Source: Xanthomonas cucurbitae (GTDB lineage Bacteria > Pseudomonadota > Gammaproteobacteria > Xanthomonadales > Xanthomonadaceae). From it: a stretch of 64,000 nt of DNA. The DNA lies in assembly GCF_002939885.1 (NCBI RefSeq), contig NZ_MDED01000001.1, forward strand, positions 186,001-250,000. The letters run 5' to 3'. Shown here one piece after another: positions 1-9,031 of this stretch. The notes beneath the pieces are model-generated. The model was not told where the DNA came from, searched no databases, and worked only from the letters and a program-made list of their open reading frames with translations. Both the position numbers and the translations under genes were made by a program. The first letter of the stretch is position 1; the number at the start of each line of letters is the position of its first letter.

Positions 1-78
1 AGCGAGCTGCATTACGTGCCGCTGCCGCCGGAACTGGTGAAGCAGATCCAGGCCTATTGGGGCAGCGAGTTCAAGTAA
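1..78 (+). CDS. pstS: PstS phosphate-binding protein, C-terminal 25 residues only
   Basis: The window opens inside a reading frame that ends in TAA at 76-78 and encodes a tail ending in YWGSEFK. Ending so close before pstC, on the same strand, it is best read as the end of the periplasmic phosphate-binding protein of the Pst ABC transporter. The visible piece is too short to identify by itself, so the call leans on gene order (pstS-pstC-pstA-pstB-phoU). The 112-base gap to pstC shows no clear terminator. Confidence 0.75.
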   Translation, partial: SELHYVPLPPELVKQIQAYWGSEFK

Positions 79-190
79 TGCCTGCAGCCCGCCGGCCAGG
101 CGGGCTGCGCGGCGGCGAGGTGCTTGAGGGCGCCTCGCCGTTCCTGATGTCTCACGCTCCCGCCATTGCGCGGGTGACGGGTTCAATCGA

Positions 191-1165
191 ATGAATGCCA
201 CTGCCATTCCCGAAGCGATGACCGCTCCCCGCGGCCGTGACCTGCGCGATGCGCGCGCCGATCGGCTGTTCAAGCTGGTATTGGCCGCCACCGTGGTGTT
301 CGTGCTGCTCGCACTGGGCAGCGCAGCACTGTCGATGCTGTGGGGTGGGCGACATGCGCTGCAGATGCAGGGCCTGAGCTTCTTCTATTCCGCCGACTGG
401 AATCCGGTAGAGAACAAATATGGTGCGCTGGCGCCGATCTACGGCACCCTGGTCACCGCGCTGATCGCGATGCTGATCGCGGTGCCGGTGAGCTTCGGCA
501 TCGCGTTCTTCCTCACCGAAGTGGCACCGCGCTGGCTGCGTGGGCCGGTCGGTACCGCCATCGAACTGCTGGCCGGCATTCCGTCGATCATCTACGGCAT
601 GTGGGGCCTGTTCGTGCTGGTCCCGGTGATGACCGAGCACGTGACGCCCTGGCTCAACGACCATCTGGGCACGTTGCCGCTGATCGGCCCGCTGTTCCAG
701 GGCCCACCGCTGGGCATCGGCCTGCTCACCGCCGGCTTCGTGTTGGCGATCATGGTGATTCCCTTCATTTCTTCGGTGATGCGCGAAGTATTCCTGACCG
801 TGCCCACGCGCCTGAAGGAATCGGCCTACGCACTGGGTTCCACCAAGTGGGAAGTGAGCTGGGACATCGTTCTGCCCTACACCCGCTCGGCGGTGATCGG
901 CGGTGTGTTCCTGGGCCTGGGACGCGCGCTGGGCGAAACCATGGCGGTGGCCTTCGTGGTGGGCAACACGGTGCGGCTGTCGCCATCGCTGCTGGAGCCG
1001 GGCACCACCATTGCCGCATTGATCGCCAATGACTTCGGCGAGGCCACCGAAACCTATCGCTCGGCCCTGTTGCTGCTGGGTTTTGTGCTGTTCATCGTGA
1101 CCTTCATCGTGCTGGCGATCGCGCGCTTGATGCTGATGCAGCTCTCGCGCCGGGAGGGCAACTGA
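191..1165 (+). CDS. pstC: Phosphate ABC transporter permease PstC
   Basis: This 324-residue inner-membrane protein forms one half of the channel of the high-affinity phosphate transporter. A cytoplasmic N-terminus (about 25 residues) precedes the first membrane segment (about 28-50), and several more hydrophobic segments follow. The cytoplasmic EAA-type loop that docks on the ATPase is at about 207-235 (motif around ESAYALGSTKWE). The stop codon overlaps the pstA start by one base (1165), so the two are probably translated together. The Shine-Dalgarno signal before ATG 191 is weak. Control by the PhoB/PhoR system is expected for the family, but the pstS promoter lies outside the window. Confidence 0.95.
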   Translation: MNATAIPEAMTAPRGRDLRDARADRLFKLVLAATVVFVLLALGSAALSMLWGGRHALQMQGLSFFYSADWNPVENKYGALAPIYGTLVTALIAMLIAVPVSFGIAFFLTEVAPRWLRGPVGTAIELLAGIPSIIYGMWGLFVLVPVMTEHVTPWLNDHLGTLPLIGPLFQGPPLGIGLLTAGFVLAIMVIPFISSVMREVFLTVPTRLKESAYALGSTKWEVSWDIVLPYTRSAVIGGVFLGLGRALGETMAVAFVVGNTVRLSPSLLEPGTTIAALIANDFGEATETYRSALLLLGFVLFIVTFIVLAIARLMLMQLSRREGN

Positions 1166-2034
1166 TGTCCGCCGCTTCGGTCTCGCAATCGCTCTACACC
1201 CGGCGCCGCATCACCAATGCGGTGGCGCTGCTGCTGTCGTGCATCACCGCCCTGTTCGGGCTGTGCTTTCTGGCCTGGATCCTGTGGACGCTGTTGTCCA
1301 AGGGTCTGCCTGGCATCGATCTCAAGCTGTTTACCCAGATGACCCCGCCGCCGATGCAGGAAGGTGGCCTGCTCAATGCCTTCTACGGCAGCGCGGTGAT
1401 GTGCGGGCTGGCGTTGGCAATCGGCACCCCGCTGGGCGTGGCCGCCGGCACCTGGCTGGCCGAATACGGCAATGCGCGCAAGGCCGGCGAGGTGGTGCGC
1501 TTCGTCAACGACATCCTGCTGTCGGCGCCGTCGATCGTGCTGGGCCTGTTCGTCTACACCTTGTACGTGATGCAGACCGGTGGGCGCTTCTCGGCGTTCG
1601 CCGGTGCGTTGTCGCTGGCCTTCATCGTGCTGCCGGTGGTGGTGCGCACCACCGACGAGATGCTGCGGCTGGTGCCGGCGCAGATGCGCGAGGCCGCGTT
1701 GTCGCTGGGTATTCCGCAGTGGAAGGTGACGGTGCAGGTGCTTTACCGCAGCGCCTCGGCCGGCATCGTCACCGGCGTGCTGCTGGCGCTGGCGCGCATC
1801 AGCGGCGAAACCGCGCCACTGTTGTTCACCGCCTTCGGCAATCAGTACTGGAACAGCAACATCTTCCAGCCGATGGCCAGCGTGCCGATCATCATGAACC
1901 AGTTCGCCGGCAGCCCCTACGAATCCTGGCAGACGCTGGCCTGGGCCGGCGCACTGGTACTGACCGTCTTCGTGTTGCTGGTGAGCCTGGGCGCACGCGC
2001 GTTGCTGGTGCGCAACAAGATTTCCAATGACTGA
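1165..2034 (+). CDS. pstA: Phosphate ABC transporter permease PstA
   Basis: This 289-residue inner-membrane protein is the second channel subunit of the phosphate transporter and pairs with PstC. A first membrane segment lies at about 18-45, and the EAA loop that contacts PstB is at about 173-200 ([12 protein letters not shown]). Its ATG starts on the last base of the pstC stop codon, a typical coupled arrangement. Length and motif layout are normal for the family, and nothing is missing. Confidence 0.95.
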   Translation: MSAASVSQSLYTRRRITNAVALLLSCITALFGLCFLAWILWTLLSKGLPGIDLKLFTQMTPPPMQEGGLLNAFYGSAVMCGLALAIGTPLGVAAGTWLAEYGNARKAGEVVRFVNDILLSAPSIVLGLFVYTLYVMQTGGRFSAFAGALSLAFIVLPVVVRTTDEMLRLVPAQMREAALSLGIPQWKVTVQVLYRSASAGIVTGVLLALARISGETAPLLFTAFGNQYWNSNIFQPMASVPIIMNQFAGSPYESWQTLAWAGALVLTVFVLLVSLGARALLVRNKISND

Positions 2035-2056
2035 CCTCTCCTTTCGGACCCCGGAC

Positions 2057-2887
2057 ATGAACGATCTTCAAAACGCCAAGCCGATGCATCGCATCGCCGT
2101 TCCGGCTGCCGCACGGGCGCCGAGCGTGCAGGCACAGGTCAAGGTGGCCGCCCGCGAGCTGGACTTCTATTACGACAAGTACCACGCGCTCAAGGGCATC
2201 AATATCGAAATTCCGGAAAAGCGCGTCACTGCGCTGATCGGGCCATCGGGTTGCGGCAAGTCGACCCTGCTGCGCATCTTCAACCGCATCTATGCGCTGT
2301 ACCCGAAGATGGAGGCGCGCGGCGAGGTATTGCTGGACGGGGAAAACATCCTCTCGCCCAAGTACTCGATGAACCGCCTGCGCAGCAAGGTGGGCATGGT
2401 GTTCCAGAAGCCGGTGCCGTTTCCGATGACGATCTTCGAGAACGTGGCCTACGGCATCCGCCATCACGAAAAACTGTCCAAGGCCGACATGCAGGAGCGG
2501 GTGGAACAGGCGCTGCGCCAGGGCGCGCTGTGGGACGAGGTCAAGGACAAGCTGGGGCAGAGCGCGCTTGGCCTGTCCGGCGGCCAGCAGCAGCGCCTGT
2601 GCATCGCACGCGCGGTGGCCTTGCGGCCGGACGTGCTGCTGCTGGACGAACCGACCTCGGCGCTGGACCCGATTTCCACCAGCCGTATCGAACAATTGGT
2701 GGAAGAACTCAAGCGCGACTACACCATCGTGATCGTGACCCACAACATGCAGCAGGCCGCGCGCGTGTCCGACTACACCGCCTTCATGTACCTGGGCGAC
2801 CTGATCGAACACGACCGCACCGAAACCATCTTTTCCCAGCCCTCCAAGCAGCAGACCGAGGACTACATCACCGGTCGTTTCGGTTGA
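2057..2887 (+). CDS. pstB: Phosphate ABC transporter ATP-binding protein PstB
   Basis: This 276-residue cytoplasmic ATPase drives phosphate import by PstA/PstC. Walker A is at residues 62-69 (GPSGCGKS), the signature LSGGQQQR at about 172-179, Walker B with [12 protein letters not shown] at about 193-204, and the H-loop in VTHNMQQAA. An in-frame ATG at 2027 would add ten residues and overlap pstA by eight bases. The start at 2057 (MNDLQN) is preferred because it leaves the normal family length and lies just after the pstA stop. Confidence 0.95.
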   Translation: MNDLQNAKPMHRIAVPAAARAPSVQAQVKVAARELDFYYDKYHALKGINIEIPEKRVTALIGPSGCGKSTLLRIFNRIYALYPKMEARGEVLLDGENILSPKYSMNRLRSKVGMVFQKPVPFPMTIFENVAYGIRHHEKLSKADMQERVEQALRQGALWDEVKDKLGQSALGLSGGQQQRLCIARAVALRPDVLLLDEPTSALDPISTSRIEQLVEELKRDYTIVIVTHNMQQAARVSDYTAFMYLGDLIEHDRTETIFSQPSKQQTEDYITGRFG

Positions 2888-2929
2888 TGTCTGCCAACGC
2901 ATCACCTGCGCTGCATTGAAGCAGCCACA

Positions 2930-2969
2930 CCGTTGCCCTGCACACGGCTCGCCGCGTGCAGGGCAACGG
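2930..2969. repeat. Perfect 14-bp hairpin between pstB and phoU
   Basis: The arms at 2930-2943 and 2956-2969 are exact reverse complements (CCGTTGCCCTGCAC and its complement) around a 12-base loop. No T-run follows, so it is not a standard terminator. Lying within an operon, it may act as an mRNA-stabilising or attenuating structure that sets the ratio of transporter to PhoU. That role is inference. Confidence 0.6.
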
Positions 2970-3002
2970 ACGTCCACCACTGCCTAGAAAATCGAGACCA
3001 CG

Positions 3003-3713
3003 ATGAACCAGCACCCCAACGACCATATCGTCAAGAGCTACGACGAAGAGCAGCACCGGCTTGTCGCCGAGATCGTGCGCATGGGCGAGACGGCGGTGGC
3101 GCAACTGGAAGCGGCGCTGGACGTCGTGGAGCGTCGCGATGACCACGCCGCACACCGCATCGTGGTCAATGACGAAGCGATCGACGCACTGGAACACGCC
3201 ATCAGCCATGACGTGATGCGGCTGGCCTTGCGTGGCCCGATGGCGCGCGACCTGCGCGAGATCCTGGCCGGCCTGCGGATTCCGGCCGATATCGAACGCA
3301 TCGGGGATTACGCGGCCAACGTGGCCAAGCGCTCGATCGCACTCAATGCCGCGCCGCCGCTGCCGCAGACGGTGGGCCTCCGCGCGCTGGGCCAGATGGC
3401 CGCCGATGCGGTACGCGAGGCAGTGCAGGCGTATCGCGACAAGGACGCCGACGCCGCGATCCGCGTACGCGACGAAGACGCACGCCTGGACGCGCAGTAC
3501 ACCGCGCTGTTCCGCGAACTGCTCACCTACATGATGGAAGACCCGCGCAACATCACCCCCTGCACGCATCTGCTGTTCATGGCCAAGAATCTGGAACGCA
3601 TCGGCGACCACGCCACCAACATCGCCGAGAACGTGTGGTTCCTGGTGCACGGCGAACAACCGCTGCCGCCGCGCGTGAAGCGCGACGACACCAGCACCAC
3701 CGGCGTGATCTGA
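3003..3713 (+). CDS. phoU: Phosphate signalling protein PhoU
   Basis: This 236-residue cytoplasmic protein couples the Pst transporter to the PhoR/PhoB sensor pair and keeps the Pho regulon off when phosphate is plentiful. Two homologous three-helix repeats are visible, each with the conserved E/DxxxD metal-binding pattern (around DIERIGDYAANVAKR and LERIGDHATNIAENV). It follows pstB after 115 bases containing a hairpin and closes the pst operon. A strong intrinsic terminator follows it. Confidence 0.95.
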   Translation: MNQHPNDHIVKSYDEEQHRLVAEIVRMGETAVAQLEAALDVVERRDDHAAHRIVVNDEAIDALEHAISHDVMRLALRGPMARDLREILAGLRIPADIERIGDYAANVAKRSIALNAAPPLPQTVGLRALGQMAADAVREAVQAYRDKDADAAIRVRDEDARLDAQYTALFRELLTYMMEDPRNITPCTHLLFMAKNLERIGDHATNIAENVWFLVHGEQPLPPRVKRDDTSTTGVI

Positions 3714-3794
3714 ACCAGACGACGCGCGCGTACCCGACGCGCGGGGCCTGCGGTCGCCGCATTGCCTGAACTGCCTCTCGAGGTGTCGTTAGAT

Positions 3795-3835
3795 CGGCCC
3801 GACCCACCACAGCTTGGGGTCGGGCCGTTTTTTTT
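3795..3835 (+). terminator. Intrinsic terminator after phoU
   Basis: An 11-bp GC-rich perfect stem (3795-3805 with 3817-3827, CGGCCCGACCC) with an 11-base loop is followed by eight Ts (3828-3835). This is a textbook Rho-independent terminator for the pst-phoU operon. The remaining sequence up to 4006 shows no gene I can support. Confidence 0.93.
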
Positions 3836-4006
3836 CGCCCTCTGCGGCCAGGCCGCTCCCGCCAGGCAAGTCGCCGGAGAAGTCGACCAGGGAACCTGCG
3901 GATGCCGCCTGCACGCCGCCGGCCACGCGTCAGCGCGCAAGGCAGGACCGGGACGGCGACAGATGGCCAAGGCCAGGCACGCGGTGCGACCTGCTAGGCT
4001 ATACGG

Positions 4007-4642
4007 ATGAACGCACCGGTCGCCCCGCCCTCTGCCCGCTCCATCCTGCCCATGTCGCGGCGTTTCCGCGGCTATCTGCCCGTGGTGGTGGACGTGGAAA
4101 CCGGCGGCTTCGACTGGAACCGGCATGCCTTGCTGGAAATCGCCTGCGTGCCGATCGAGATGGATGCGGACGGGCGCTTTTTCCCCGGCGAAACCGCCAG
4201 CGCGCACCTGGTGCCTGCACCAGGGCTGGAGATCGACCCGAAGTCGCTGGAAATCACCGGCATCGTGCTCGACCATCCGTTCCGCCTGGCCAAGCAGGAA
4301 AAGGACGCGTTGGACCATGTATTCGCGCCAGTGCGCGCAGCGGTGAAGAAATACGGCTGCCAGCGCGCGATCCTGGTTGGCCACAACGCGCACTTCGATC
4401 TGAACTTCCTCAACGCAGCCGTGGCGCGCGTCGAGCACAAGCGCAATCCGTTCCACCCCTTCAGCGTATTCGATACGGTCACCCTGGCCGGCGTGGCCTA
4501 TGGGCAGACCGTGTTGGCGCGCGCCGCCCAGGCGGCGGGCCTGGACTGGAACACCGCCGATGCGCACAGCGCGGTCTACGACACCGAGCAGACCGCACGG
4601 CTGTTCTGCACGATCGCCAATGCCTGGCCGGGGCCTGGTTAA
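4007..4642 (+). CDS. rnt: Ribonuclease T (DEDDh 3'-5' exoribonuclease)
   Basis: This 211-residue cytoplasmic exonuclease trims the 3' ends of tRNA (CCA end turnover), 5S and 23S rRNA. The DEDDh catalytic set is complete: Asp29 and Glu31 (VVVDVETGG), Asp131 ([10 protein letters not shown]), and His187 and Asp192 ([10 protein letters not shown]). Length matches the usual 210-220. A second in-frame ATG at 4052 would still keep the domain, so the exact start is uncertain. The gene is convergent with the diguanylate cyclase gene, and an inverted-repeat element separates them. Confidence 0.93.
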   Translation: MNAPVAPPSARSILPMSRRFRGYLPVVVDVETGGFDWNRHALLEIACVPIEMDADGRFFPGETASAHLVPAPGLEIDPKSLEITGIVLDHPFRLAKQEKDALDHVFAPVRAAVKKYGCQRAILVGHNAHFDLNFLNAAVARVEHKRNPFHPFSVFDTVTLAGVAYGQTVLARAAQAAGLDWNTADAHSAVYDTEQTARLFCTIANAWPGPG

Positions 4643-4644
4643 TC

Positions 4645-4790
4645 GGGAATGGGGAATGGGGAATGGGGAATGGGGAATGGGGAATCGTAAAGCTTGCCGC
4701 ATCGGCTTCTTCACTGTTCGGGAGAATCGCTTACGCCTTGCGGCGGGCATGCTGCACGCTTTTGCGATTCCCGATTCCCAATTCCCGCCC
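4645..4790. repeat. GGGAATC-type inverted-repeat element (copy a)
   Basis: The left arm (4645-4687) is a run of GGGGAAT heptamers ending in GGAATCG. The right arm (4764-4790) carries the complement (CGATTCCC, ATTCCC repeats). About 75 bases lie between. It fills the convergent gap between rnt and the diguanylate cyclase gene. Five more copies occur in this window. Confidence 0.8.
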
Positions 4791-7700
4791 CTAAGTCCCG
4801 CTGATCCGGTCGCGCCCCGCGCTCTTGGCCTCGTATAGCGCGTGATCGGCGCGCTGCATCAGCGACGATGCGGTGTCGTCCTCGCGCAACTGCGCCAGTC
4901 CGGCACTGAACGTCACCCGTAGCCCATCCACGCCGCCCCAATCATGGCGCGCGTGGAACAGCGCGCGAATGCGCAGGCACGATGCCTGGGCATCGTCGAG
5001 CGTGGTGTCGGCCAGCAGCAGGGCGAACTCTTCGCCACCCAGCCGCGCCGGCAGATCCGTGGCGCGTGCGGCGGCGGTCAGCAGTGCACCCACTTCGTGC
5101 AGCACCGTGTCGCCGCTGGCATGCGAATAATGATCGTTGATGCGCTTGAAATGATCGATGTCCAGGATCGCCAGCACCAGTGGCCGGCCGTTGCGGCGTG
5201 CACGGCTGATGTCGCGCGCCAAGGCCTCGTCGAAATGGCGACGGTTCGGCAGCCCGGTCAGCGCATCCTCGTGCGCCTGGCGTTCGAACACATCGGACTT
5301 GATGCGTAGCCGCGTCAGCAGTTCACTCTTTTCCTGATTGGCGTACAGCAGGCGCTGTGCCTGCAGCTGCAGGTCGTGGGTACGGCTGCGCACCAGTTCG
5401 GCGAGCCGGGCGTTGTGGGTCTTGTAGCGATGCAGCAGCAACCGATACGACAAGGCCAGTGCGACCAGCGCAACCAGCAGCGCCGCCAGGCGCACATCCT
5501 GGCGCTGCCACCACAGCGGCAACACGTCGAAGGTCCAGCGCGCTTCCTGACGGCTCCACGCCCCGCCCGGATGGCGGGCGCTCACGCGCAGCGTGTAATG
5601 ACCGGGCGGTAGCCCGATGAATTCCACGTTGCGCTGCCGGCCGCGCTCGATCCATCCCTTGTCCAGGCCATCCAGGCGCGTGCGGTACTCGATGCGTTCG
5701 GACAATAGAAAGCTCATGCCCGCGTAGGCCACGCTGAGACGGTGGCCACCGGGCAGCGCGGCCGGTTGCCGCCAGTCCAGCGGCTGGCCATCCTGCTGCA
5801 CGCGCTCGATCGCTGCCGGCGGCGGGCGACGTTCGCGAAACCGCCGCAGACGCGCCGGATCGACCGTGCTGACTCCGCCGGCGGTGACCACCCATACCGA
5901 CCCATCCGCGCGCTCGATCATGCTCGGCCCGGAACTACCGTTGGCCTGCGCATTGCCCATGCCATCGATCTCGCCGTAGCGCTCGACGTCCAGCCTGCCG
6001 CGCCCATCGGCCACCGCGTCGAGCGCGCCGAATGCGCTGCGCAACATACCGCGATTGCTGCTGATACAGGCATTGCCAAGCTGGTCCTTCACCACCTGGA
6101 ACACCGTATCGACCGGCATGCCCTGCTCCAGGCCCACCCGCGCAAGCGTGCCACCGCGGACGCGATACAAGCCACGGTCGGTGGAGATCCACATGGCCTT
6201 GCCGATCGACTGGAACCCGAACACGCTGCGCGCCCCCCCGAGGCGCTGCAGATCCAGCGGTCGCAGCTGGCCCTCGCGCAACACCGCCGCGCCATCCACC
6301 GAGCCGATCCACAGCGCACCATCGAGACTGGCCAAGGCAGTAATCACGCCCTCGGGCATGCCAGCGATTGCCAATGGCACGCGCTTGCCATCCACCAGCT
6401 TCACCACGCCGCGCTGGGTGGCCAGCCACGCCACGTCGGGATCGTCCACGAGGATGGCGCGGATGTGACCGCTCGGAATGCCCTCGGCTTCGCCGAACTG
6501 GCGCAGCACCCGTCCGCCGCGCAACACAAAGACACCATCGGCATAGGTGCCCACCCACAGGTCGCCATTGCGGTCCAGCGCCAGGCTGAGCACCGATGGC
6601 CGGCGCCCGGATGGCAGCGCGACCGGCACCGGGACGATGCGCCCATCCGGCAGCATGCGATCCAGACCGGCGGTACCGGCGATCCACAGGCTGCCATCGC
6701 GATCCTCGAGCACCGCGCGCGTATAGTCCCCGCTCAAGCCGTCGCGCTGGCTGTAGCTACTGAACAAGGTCTCGCGCAGCCGGAACAGGCCGCCGTTGGC
6801 GCCCACCCAGATGCTGCCTTCGGCATCCTCGCGCAGGCTGACGATACGCCCACCGGGCAGGCTGCGCCCGGCCGGCAGGTGCTCCACCCCGTGGCTGCCG
6901 ATGCGCAGCAGCCCCTGGTTCTCGCTGCCCAGCCAGAGATCGCCGTTGCGATCCTGCAGCATCGCGGTGAAATGGCCCTGCTCTGGAACCCGGTGCACCA
7001 GATCGGCACGCCCATCGTGCAACTGGTACAGCCCATCGTCCGCGACCACCCACAGCCTGCCGTCCGGGGCGCGATACGGCCACGCCAGACCCGGTGGCAG
7101 CCCAAACGCCGCTGGCGCGCGGCGCATGCGCCCATCCGGTTCACGATAGACCAACCCGTCCAGCGTACCGATCAGCAACCGGCCGTCATTGTCGAACAGC
7201 ATGCGCGGGAAGCTGCTCTGCAGCGGCACACCATCGCGCGGCGGAAAATAGTCGAAGCGTCCATCCGGCCACAGGCAACCCAGCCCGTGCCCTTCGAACA
7301 AGAGCCACATGCGGCCTTCCGCATCCATCGTCATCGCGTGGATCAGCGCCTGCGGCCACGCCCCCCTGCGCGGCCAGTGGCGCCATTGCCCATCGGCGCC
7401 ATGCCGCACCAGATTGCCGCGTGCATCGCTGAGCCACAGCGCGCCATGGCGGTCCACATACAGCGCTCCCACGCCGTTATCGGGCAGGCCGGGCCGGGTA
7501 CTGCGGTCGATGACGGTGAATTCCAGCCCGTTGTAGCGCACCAGGCCTTCCCAGGTGGCAAACCACAGGGCGCCGTCGGGGGTCTGGGCGATGTCGCGCA
7601 GCGAGTTGTGCGGCAAGCCGTTGCGCGAGCTCCAGCTGTCGATGGCGTAATCACGCAACGGCGCCGTACCGGCCTGCGCGGCGAATACGGCGAATGCGTA

Positions 7701-7823
7701 CAGCGTCAACAGCATGCACACACCGACGCCTGGCCAGCGCCGCCACCGCCCGTACGCCCGTGCCCACGCTGCGTCGGCGCCCCCATTCTCGCCCCTGCCG
7801 CAGGCGCCCACCCCAAGTTTCAT
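4791..7823 (-). CDS. Two-component-propeller diguanylate cyclase (Reg_prop, Y_Y_Y, GGDEF)
   Basis: This 1010-residue membrane-anchored sensor probably makes cyclic di-GMP from GTP. A hydrophobic segment at about 33-52 acts as signal anchor. A long periplasmic region of repeated propeller motifs (DRxGxLWVGTxxG-like, about 60-660) leads to a Y_Y_Y domain (about 690-765), a membrane segment (about 775-795), a short coiled coil, and a C-terminal GGDEF domain. The active-site motif is GGEEF at 929-933, and the inhibitory I-site RATD lies at 920-923 with the usual five-residue gap. All key residues are present, so activity with product inhibition is expected. The ligand is unknown; propeller sensors of this type often respond to sugars or cell-wall fragments. 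It stands alone on its strand, 253 bases downstream of rlmB. Confidence 0.9.
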   Translation of the reverse strand: MKLGVGACGRGENGGADAAWARAYGRWRRWPGVGVCMLLTLYAFAVFAAQAGTAPLRDYAIDSWSSRNGLPHNSLRDIAQTPDGALWFATWEGLVRYNGLEFTVIDRSTRPGLPDNGVGALYVDRHGALWLSDARGNLVRHGADGQWRHWPRRGAWPQALIHAMTMDAEGRMWLLFEGHGLGCLWPDGRFDYFPPRDGVPLQSSFPRMLFDNDGRLLIGTLDGLVYREPDGRMRRAPAAFGLPPGLAWPYRAPDGRLWVVADDGLYQLHDGRADLVHRVPEQGHFTAMLQDRNGDLWLGSENQGLLRIGSHGVEHLPAGRSLPGGRIVSLREDAEGSIWVGANGGLFRLRETLFSSYSQRDGLSGDYTRAVLEDRDGSLWIAGTAGLDRMLPDGRIVPVPVALPSGRRPSVLSLALDRNGDLWVGTYADGVFVLRGGRVLRQFGEAEGIPSGHIRAILVDDPDVAWLATQRGVVKLVDGKRVPLAIAGMPEGVITALASLDGALWIGSVDGAAVLREGQLRPLDLQRLGGARSVFGFQSIGKAMWISTDRGLYRVRGGTLARVGLEQGMPVDTVFQVVKDQLGNACISSNRGMLRSAFGALDAVADGRGRLDVERYGEIDGMGNAQANGSSGPSMIERADGSVWVVTAGGVSTVDPARLRRFRERRPPPAAIERVQQDGQPLDWRQPAALPGGHRLSVAYAGMSFLLSERIEYRTRLDGLDKGWIERGRQRNVEFIGLPPGHYTLRVSARHPGGAWSRQEARWTFDVLPLWWQRQDVRLAALLVALVALALSYRLLLHRYKTHNARLAELVRSRTHDLQLQAQRLLYANQEKSELLTRLRIKSDVFERQAHEDALTGLPNRRHFDEALARDISRARRNGRPLVLAILDIDHFKRINDHYSHASGDTVLHEVGALLTAAARATDLPARLGGEEFALLLADTTLDDAQASCLRIRALFHARHDWGGVDGLRVTFSAGLAQLREDDTASSLMQRADHALYEAKSAGRDRISGT

Positions 7824-8076
7824 CAGATCGACACGCCGTTCACTGTCGATATGGTAGGCAAAAACCAGCGCGCGTGCCGAACCGCGCCGCCCGGTGGTCG
7901 CGGAAGCATTGCCCCAGCAGCGTTACGCAGCCCGAGGGCATCATCGCCCCGGCAACCGCCCGCTGACCATCTGCGCAGATAAGGGCCAGCCAGTGCACCG
8001 GCCAAGCCCCCCCCTATGTGCCCGCGAGCGGCGGCGCTGCGCTACCGCTCCCACCCTCCCGGCGGGTGCGCGATCC

Positions 8077-8826
8077 TCACTGACCCAGGCGTTGGCGCAC
8101 CGCTTCGAACAGGGTTACCCCGGTGGCCACGGAGACGTTGAGACTCTCGATATCGCCCGGCATCGGGATCTTGACCAGCCCGTCGCAATGCTCGCGGGTG
8201 AGACGGCGCAGGCCATCGGCCTCGCCGCCCAGCACCAGCCCGACATTGCCGCGCAGGTCTACGCTGTACAGCGAGGCCTCGGCCTCGCCGGCCAGGCCGT
8301 ACAGCCACACGCCCTGCTTCTGCAGATCGCGCAGGCAACGCGCCAGGTTGGTCACCGCCACCACCGGGATACGGTCGGCGGCACCGGCCGAGGTCTTGCG
8401 CACGGTGGCGTTCACCGTGGCCGACTTGTCCTTGGGGATCACCACGGCGGTCACGCCCGCCGCCGCCGCGCTACGCAGGCAGGCGCCCAGGTTGTGCGGG
8501 TCCTGCACGCCATCGAGCACCAGCACCAGCGCACGCCCCTCGGCCGCATCGACCAGCCCCTCCAGCTCGTTTTCCGCCCACAGCCGCGCCGCCGCATAGC
8601 GCGCAGCCACGCCCTGGTGGCGCACCTGCCCACCCACGCCGTCCAGCGCCTGGGTATTGACCCGGCGCACGTCGATGCCCTTGCGGCGCGCCTGTTCCTC
8701 GATCTCGGTCAGCCGCGGATTCTTGCTGCCGGCCTCGATCAACACCTCGCGCACGTTGTCGGCATCATTCTCGACGGACGAGGCGACGGCGTTGACGCCG
8801 ACGATCCACTGGTTCTGCTTGCTCAT
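8077..8826 (-). CDS. rlmB: 23S rRNA (guanosine-2'-O-)-methyltransferase RlmB
   Basis: This 249-residue SPOUT-class enzyme methylates the ribose of G2251 in 23S rRNA using SAM. A substrate-binding N-terminal domain (about 1-75) is followed by the knotted SPOUT fold. Conserved blocks are visible in LDGVQDPHNLGACLR, in GLVLGGEADGLRRLTRE, and in IPMPGDIESLNVSVA. The frame is open further upstream to 8946, but ATG 8826 (MSKQNQW) gives the usual family length and start. It lies 205 bases downstream of rnr on the same strand, the order also found in E. coli. Confidence 0.94.
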   Translation of the reverse strand: MSKQNQWIVGVNAVASSVENDADNVREVLIEAGSKNPRLTEIEEQARRKGIDVRRVNTQALDGVGGQVRHQGVAARYAAARLWAENELEGLVDAAEGRALVLVLDGVQDPHNLGACLRSAAAAGVTAVVIPKDKSATVNATVRKTSAGAADRIPVVAVTNLARCLRDLQKQGVWLYGLAGEAEASLYSVDLRGNVGLVLGGEADGLRRLTREHCDGLVKIPMPGDIESLNVSVATGVTLFEAVRQRLGQ

Positions 8827-9031
8827 TGCGCGGAATACGAAAAGATGAAAGCGGGCATGGTAGGCCCTGCGGCCTGCCACGTCACGACCAGGCCGGCCAC
8901 TGCGCCGTATCGTGACCCGGATGCTGCCGCTACACCCTGCCCGCACGGCGCGCGAGCGCGTCGGGTGGGTCTGCTGATCGGATGTGTTGCCGGCAGCACT
9001 GCGCCACCGGCAACGTCATGCCTCAGATCGA

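Noticed and set aside
3762-4010. Small open frame between phoU and rnt
   Set aside because: It overlaps the terminator, has no ribosome site and no recognisable sequence.
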